A DNA stretch of 64,000 nt, taken from Bombus terrestris (lineage: Eukaryota; Arthropoda; Insecta; Hymenoptera; Apidae). Positions within the stretch are counted from its first letter, which is position 1, and every line of letters begins with the position of its first letter. Under the pieces are notes generated by a model that did no database searches, had not been told where the DNA came from, and saw only the letters and a program-made list of their open reading frames with translations. A program made the translations under genes and the position numbers. The stretch is taken from NCBI RefSeq assembly GCF_910591885.1, contig NC_063269.1, positions 2,418,001 to 2,482,000 on the forward strand, written 5' to 3'. This document shows positions 60,416 through 64,000 of the stretch, one piece after another.

Positions 60416-63400
60416 ACATTATTTTCATTTAAATTATTATCTGCTTATTTGCTTTATATTACTTATATCGTTTCGTAAAATTAATACTCGTGTACATTTG
60501 CTGGCTAATTAGTTTCCATGGAAATGTTTTTTAGTATCGCGAAATCGTTGCGCGACTTGTCCGCAGTAGATAGAGTCTCGAAGTCAGACACGCTAAACAA
60601 ACAGACAATGTACAGCAACGATTGCTTCCATTCTTCTGTAATACGAGATGATACATCGGAAAATAAAGTCCGTGGTATAGTAAATGAACGATAATAAGGA
60701 GACAAAACCAATACTTCACCCATTATCCTGGAAATGGTCTAGCGAAAGTATCCGGAATACGACCGAAGAAAATTGAATCGCCGAAAGTCTAATTGAATTC
60801 TACAAGCGTCGTGAACGCGAGCTGGCCGTTCGCCGCGATTAATACGAAATTATTGCAGGTGGAGGTTGAACGTGATCGCGATTACGGTCGCGAACGATTC
60901 GTCGCATGACGCGCAACATTAACTCGCCCGTAACTCGCGTTAATCGCGACGCGGCTGTTCGTATTAAAATTCTAAATCGGGGTCGCGACACGGCACAGCC
61001 GCCACGTCAATTTAACCTCTGCACAGAGTTCGGGAACTTGATTTAAAAGTTTTTGACTCCTACCACGTCCGACGGGTTCCCCTCGGCTACACTTCGCCCT
61101 CGTCCCCATCAAACTTCTCGTGTCTTGCACATAATTTTTAATAAAGACGAAATACGATGTGATTACCCCGCGGCTGTGCACGACCCGCCAGGGAACTCGA
61201 GCTGAGTCGATCAAGGTGGAACTGCCTCTTTTTGCAATGGCTTCTTAATTATGCCCGTGATTTATTCTTCGATAGAAGAAATATGCAGCAACAGCCTCTT
61301 CCGTTCTTTCTCTTTTATTATCCCCCTTTTCATTTAATAGCGCTATTGAATTAATTACTTACTCCATTAATTTCATGGTTTTTTATTTTAAGTCGCCCTT
61401 AATACTTAGAATTTATCGACATGCCAGCGTAATTAACTGTAATTTAAAGTATTCCGTTTTGAAGGCATGTTAATAGTGATTTTATATTACGGAGAAGATT
61501 AGTATCCTTGTGCCGAAGCTACGATATCGCCACGTCTTCGATTACCGATTGAATGCACTTTTCAAAATTCGTCGAATAAAACGAGACAAATAAATCGGAA
61601 TTAATTATTTTTACGTTAATCGATAGTCATTCTTATGCAATCGACTGGATGTGTAATAATTGTGCGAATTAAGATAAGCGCTATTACTTACTCTCGAAAC
61701 TTACTCTTCAGAGCCACGGACTAAACGTCAACAAAACAACAGCATCATCCCTTTCGCAAATCCTTCTAAGCCAATATCCACGGGAAACAAACCAAAAACC
61801 CAACCTAGATGACAACAAGAGAAACCAAAGGGAGCAGCTTCTACTCTTCCCTGGCAATCGAGATAAACTCGACTGTGGGTCGAAAAGTTGAAAGACCGCG
61901 GGGATCGTGCAACCATAGGGGTGACAGGGTTGACTAACTCTGACCACGGACATCAACACCTCGCCCGGTATCCCCCTGTTGATCGACAGATACGTCAGCC
62001 GCGGAGGGTCGCTGGCCAGTTAGTGGATGGCCACAATGTAATCATTTGCGGTGTCGGAATGGACGTATCTCCTCTCTTCCTCTCTCCCTCTTTCTCTTTC
62101 TCTCTCTCTCTCACCCCTTCGATAGAGGGTTCGACGCCTCCTGGCTCTGCCAAATCCCACACTCCAACCTCTGCTCCTCTGAACGGCTTGACTATCCGAA
62201 CCGGCTGTTAATAGGGATTGAAACCCTCTCAGAACGGCCGCCTGAAGCGCGTGCGGTCGCTTGCACTTCGAAGCGATACCGCGACCAGCCTGCGATTGCA
62301 ATTATGCGTCGAGAAATTTGCTAACGGCGATGAATCTTCCACGATTGACGGACCGCGAATCGGCTCAGTTACGAGGGTGGAATGGAGGTCGGACCGAGAA
62401 GCGGTGATTTAGGATGTCTTCCGATGGTTGCCACTGCAGATTCTGCTTTTCTTTTCTTTTTTCGTACCTTCTTTTTCATATGATATTTTGTTAGGTAACT
62501 AAGATTCTGTTCTTGTGTAGTAAGCTGCACGTGCAGTTTAAAAGTCAACAAGTCGTGACAATTCAGTGTTAATTATGTGTTGAAAGGGTAATTTCAAGAA
62601 CTAAGAATGAACAATTGTAGAAATGATATTTACCTATTATCCTGATATTATCCTGGCGTGTGTATTGTTTTTAGTAACGTCGTGTGTTTGGTAAATAGTT
62701 CTTCTTTGTGAGCTTCCAAATGGTTTCTCTATGGTTTAAAAACAATCACTAAGGAAGCGAGAAAAGACGCTCATCTTCTTCTTTAAAGTTAAGAAATTTG
62801 CGAATAACGATGCTTGTCGTTGAAAATAATAACTTTGAAGATTCGTGGAAGGATCGAAACGAGCCACTTGGTCTGTCTGGTTTTGCTTTATTCATAAGTG
62901 TTCTCGGTAGTCTTATGAAAATGATAAAACAAGGTCCGCGATAAAATGATGGAGAGAAATAGATACGACTTTTGGTTAATTAATTCGTTATTGTTTTATC
63001 GAATGAATGGAACAAATGTGTTTGAGTTTCTGAATTATGGAAATTAATTTCTGTCGTTGGTGGATAATTATGTTTTTGTCGGGTTATAGCTTGTGGTTTC
63101 GCTTCAAGTTAACTTTAAACAGAATAGGAGTAATCGTAGATTTTGTCCATCGAAACGTTGCAGAATAATGTCCGCCACTGTAAGCTTAATATAGGTCGTT
63201 AACGAGTGCATTTCTGAACCATCGAACTCGTAGAACGTATCGCTAATTACGAACTCCTCGAGTAAATTATGAACTCTGTAAATACACTCTCTAGAAATCC
63301 ATTACAACATACGATACTCTTGAAATAAATTAATTCGCTCGAAACTCTTTCGATCAGTGCCGCACACGATCCATGAACCGGATTCAAACAAAGCTCGAGG

Positions 63401-64000
63401 GTCACTCGAAACTTGACGCGCGAGCGAAGTTAAGCTACTCCGTGTGTTCGTGTATTTTCCACCAGCTCCTTGTTTAAGGCTAGTTAACAATTCAATCCAG
63501 ACACCTATCTCCGTCCAAAAAATACATCATAAAAAGCAATCGATTTCACACTTTCTTCCAACGTTGCTTGCTATCGATTCGGCAATTCCTAGTCAGCATA
63601 AAAATAGTACAATTTTTATTTTCTTCCGAAAACTATACTATATACCAATCAAATTGGTGGTAATCGTAAGATTCGTATTTGAATTGAATTAAAAAAGAAA
63701 TTTAATGAATTCCAAAGTTATCGTTTCATAACTATTTGTTTCTTTATTTTAACCTTAAACAACGCGTCTTAATGCTGAAAAAGTATCCGCAATCTCGTCG
63801 CATCGAAGATCATCCATCCCTCTTGTATCGCTTCTTTCCCTTCCATTATTTCATTCATTCTCCAATTCGGTATTCATAACCATGTCCTACATCCTCCGCT
63901 TCCTTCACTCACAAACAATTTTGTAAATGTCCCTTGAAATCAGCCAGCCATAAATCTTCAAAGGAACCCTCTTACGTCCAAAGAACAATCTCCAGGAAGC
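60416..64000. other. non-coding stretch to window end
   Basis: 60790-61100 is a repeat-poor patch in which GCGATTAATACGAAATT (60837-60853) and a related AATCGCGACGCGGCTGTTCG (60943-60962) flank CpG-rich DNA, with a regulatory look. 62071-62113 is a CT-rich microsatellite. 61940-62420 is CpG-containing. The last 1.5 kb is AT-rich with no feature. Confidence 0.4.
62071..62113. repeat. CT-rich microsatellite
   Basis: A pyrimidine run with a TCTCTCTCTCTC core at about 62100-62112. The opposite strand translates to R-E repeats, which are not a gene. Confidence 0.8.

Noticed and set aside
1..64000. CRISPR arrays, rRNA, operons, prophage or integrative elements
   Set aside because: No regularly spaced identical repeats, no ribosomal RNA segments and no dense coding. 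The window is clearly eukaryotic.

Overview
The window looks like nuclear DNA of an insect, most likely a hymenopteran and probably a bee. It is AT-rich overall, yet CpG steps (TCGA, ACGA, CGAT) are abundant everywhere, as in hymenopteran genomes. It carries GA/CT/CA microsatellites, small AT-rich MITE-like elements and decayed Tc1/mariner DNA. Nothing prokaryotic is present: no operons, no tRNA or rRNA, and no dense coding. The bee assignment rests on base style and on my recollection of similar short repeats, not on a search.

I find no secure protein-coding gene. The longest open frames (roughly 170-230 codons) are low-complexity, start at non-ATG codons or sit over GC-rich non-coding DNA, and none has a recognisable domain. 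The window is best read as a gene-poor stretch, either intergenic or inside a very long intron. It alternates between AT-rich filler and CpG-rich patches that resemble insect regulatory DNA. The best promoter or first-exon candidate lies at about 8.69-9.18 kb on the + strand, just after a long CT/CA microsatellite block. A second CpG-rich patch lies at 37.7-38.1 kb.

Supported features are repeats and mobile-element remains. (1) A short Tc1/mariner-type element at 19983-20316 has 42-bp terminal inverted repeats differing at one base, TA target duplications and a leftover piece of transposase C-terminus. (2) A decayed mariner 5' end lies at about 2812-3040. (3) A MITE-like family, whose ends resemble TTAGACTGTGGATGTTTATG, has members or fragments at 24.93, 27.94, 48.10, 55.43 and 60.27 kb. 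(4) A second AT-rich repeat pair lies at 14.64 and 42.58 kb. (5) Imperfect tandem arrays lie at 29.37-29.64 (about 95 bp unit), 33.14-33.33 (63-66 bp unit), 38.34-38.53 (60-61 bp unit) and 44.73-44.84 kb (AAATTT). (6) There are several dinucleotide microsatellites and polypurine/polypyrimidine tracts.

Layout: 0-7.2 kb is mixed non-coding DNA with the mariner relic. 7.2-9.2 kb is the microsatellite block and promoter-like CpG-rich zone. 9.2-19.9 kb is quiet, with an enhancer-like patch near 17.2-17.6. 20.0-20.3 is the TIR element. 21.4-28.6 has CpG-rich patches, a 285-bp polypurine tract and a full MITE copy. 29-34 holds two tandem arrays and degenerate repeats. 36-38.5 is CpG-rich with the 61-bp array. 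38.5-55 is mostly quiet with microsatellites. 55-60.5 holds duplicated AT-rich repeats. 60.5-64 ends in ordinary non-coding DNA. No gene products can be described as working together.
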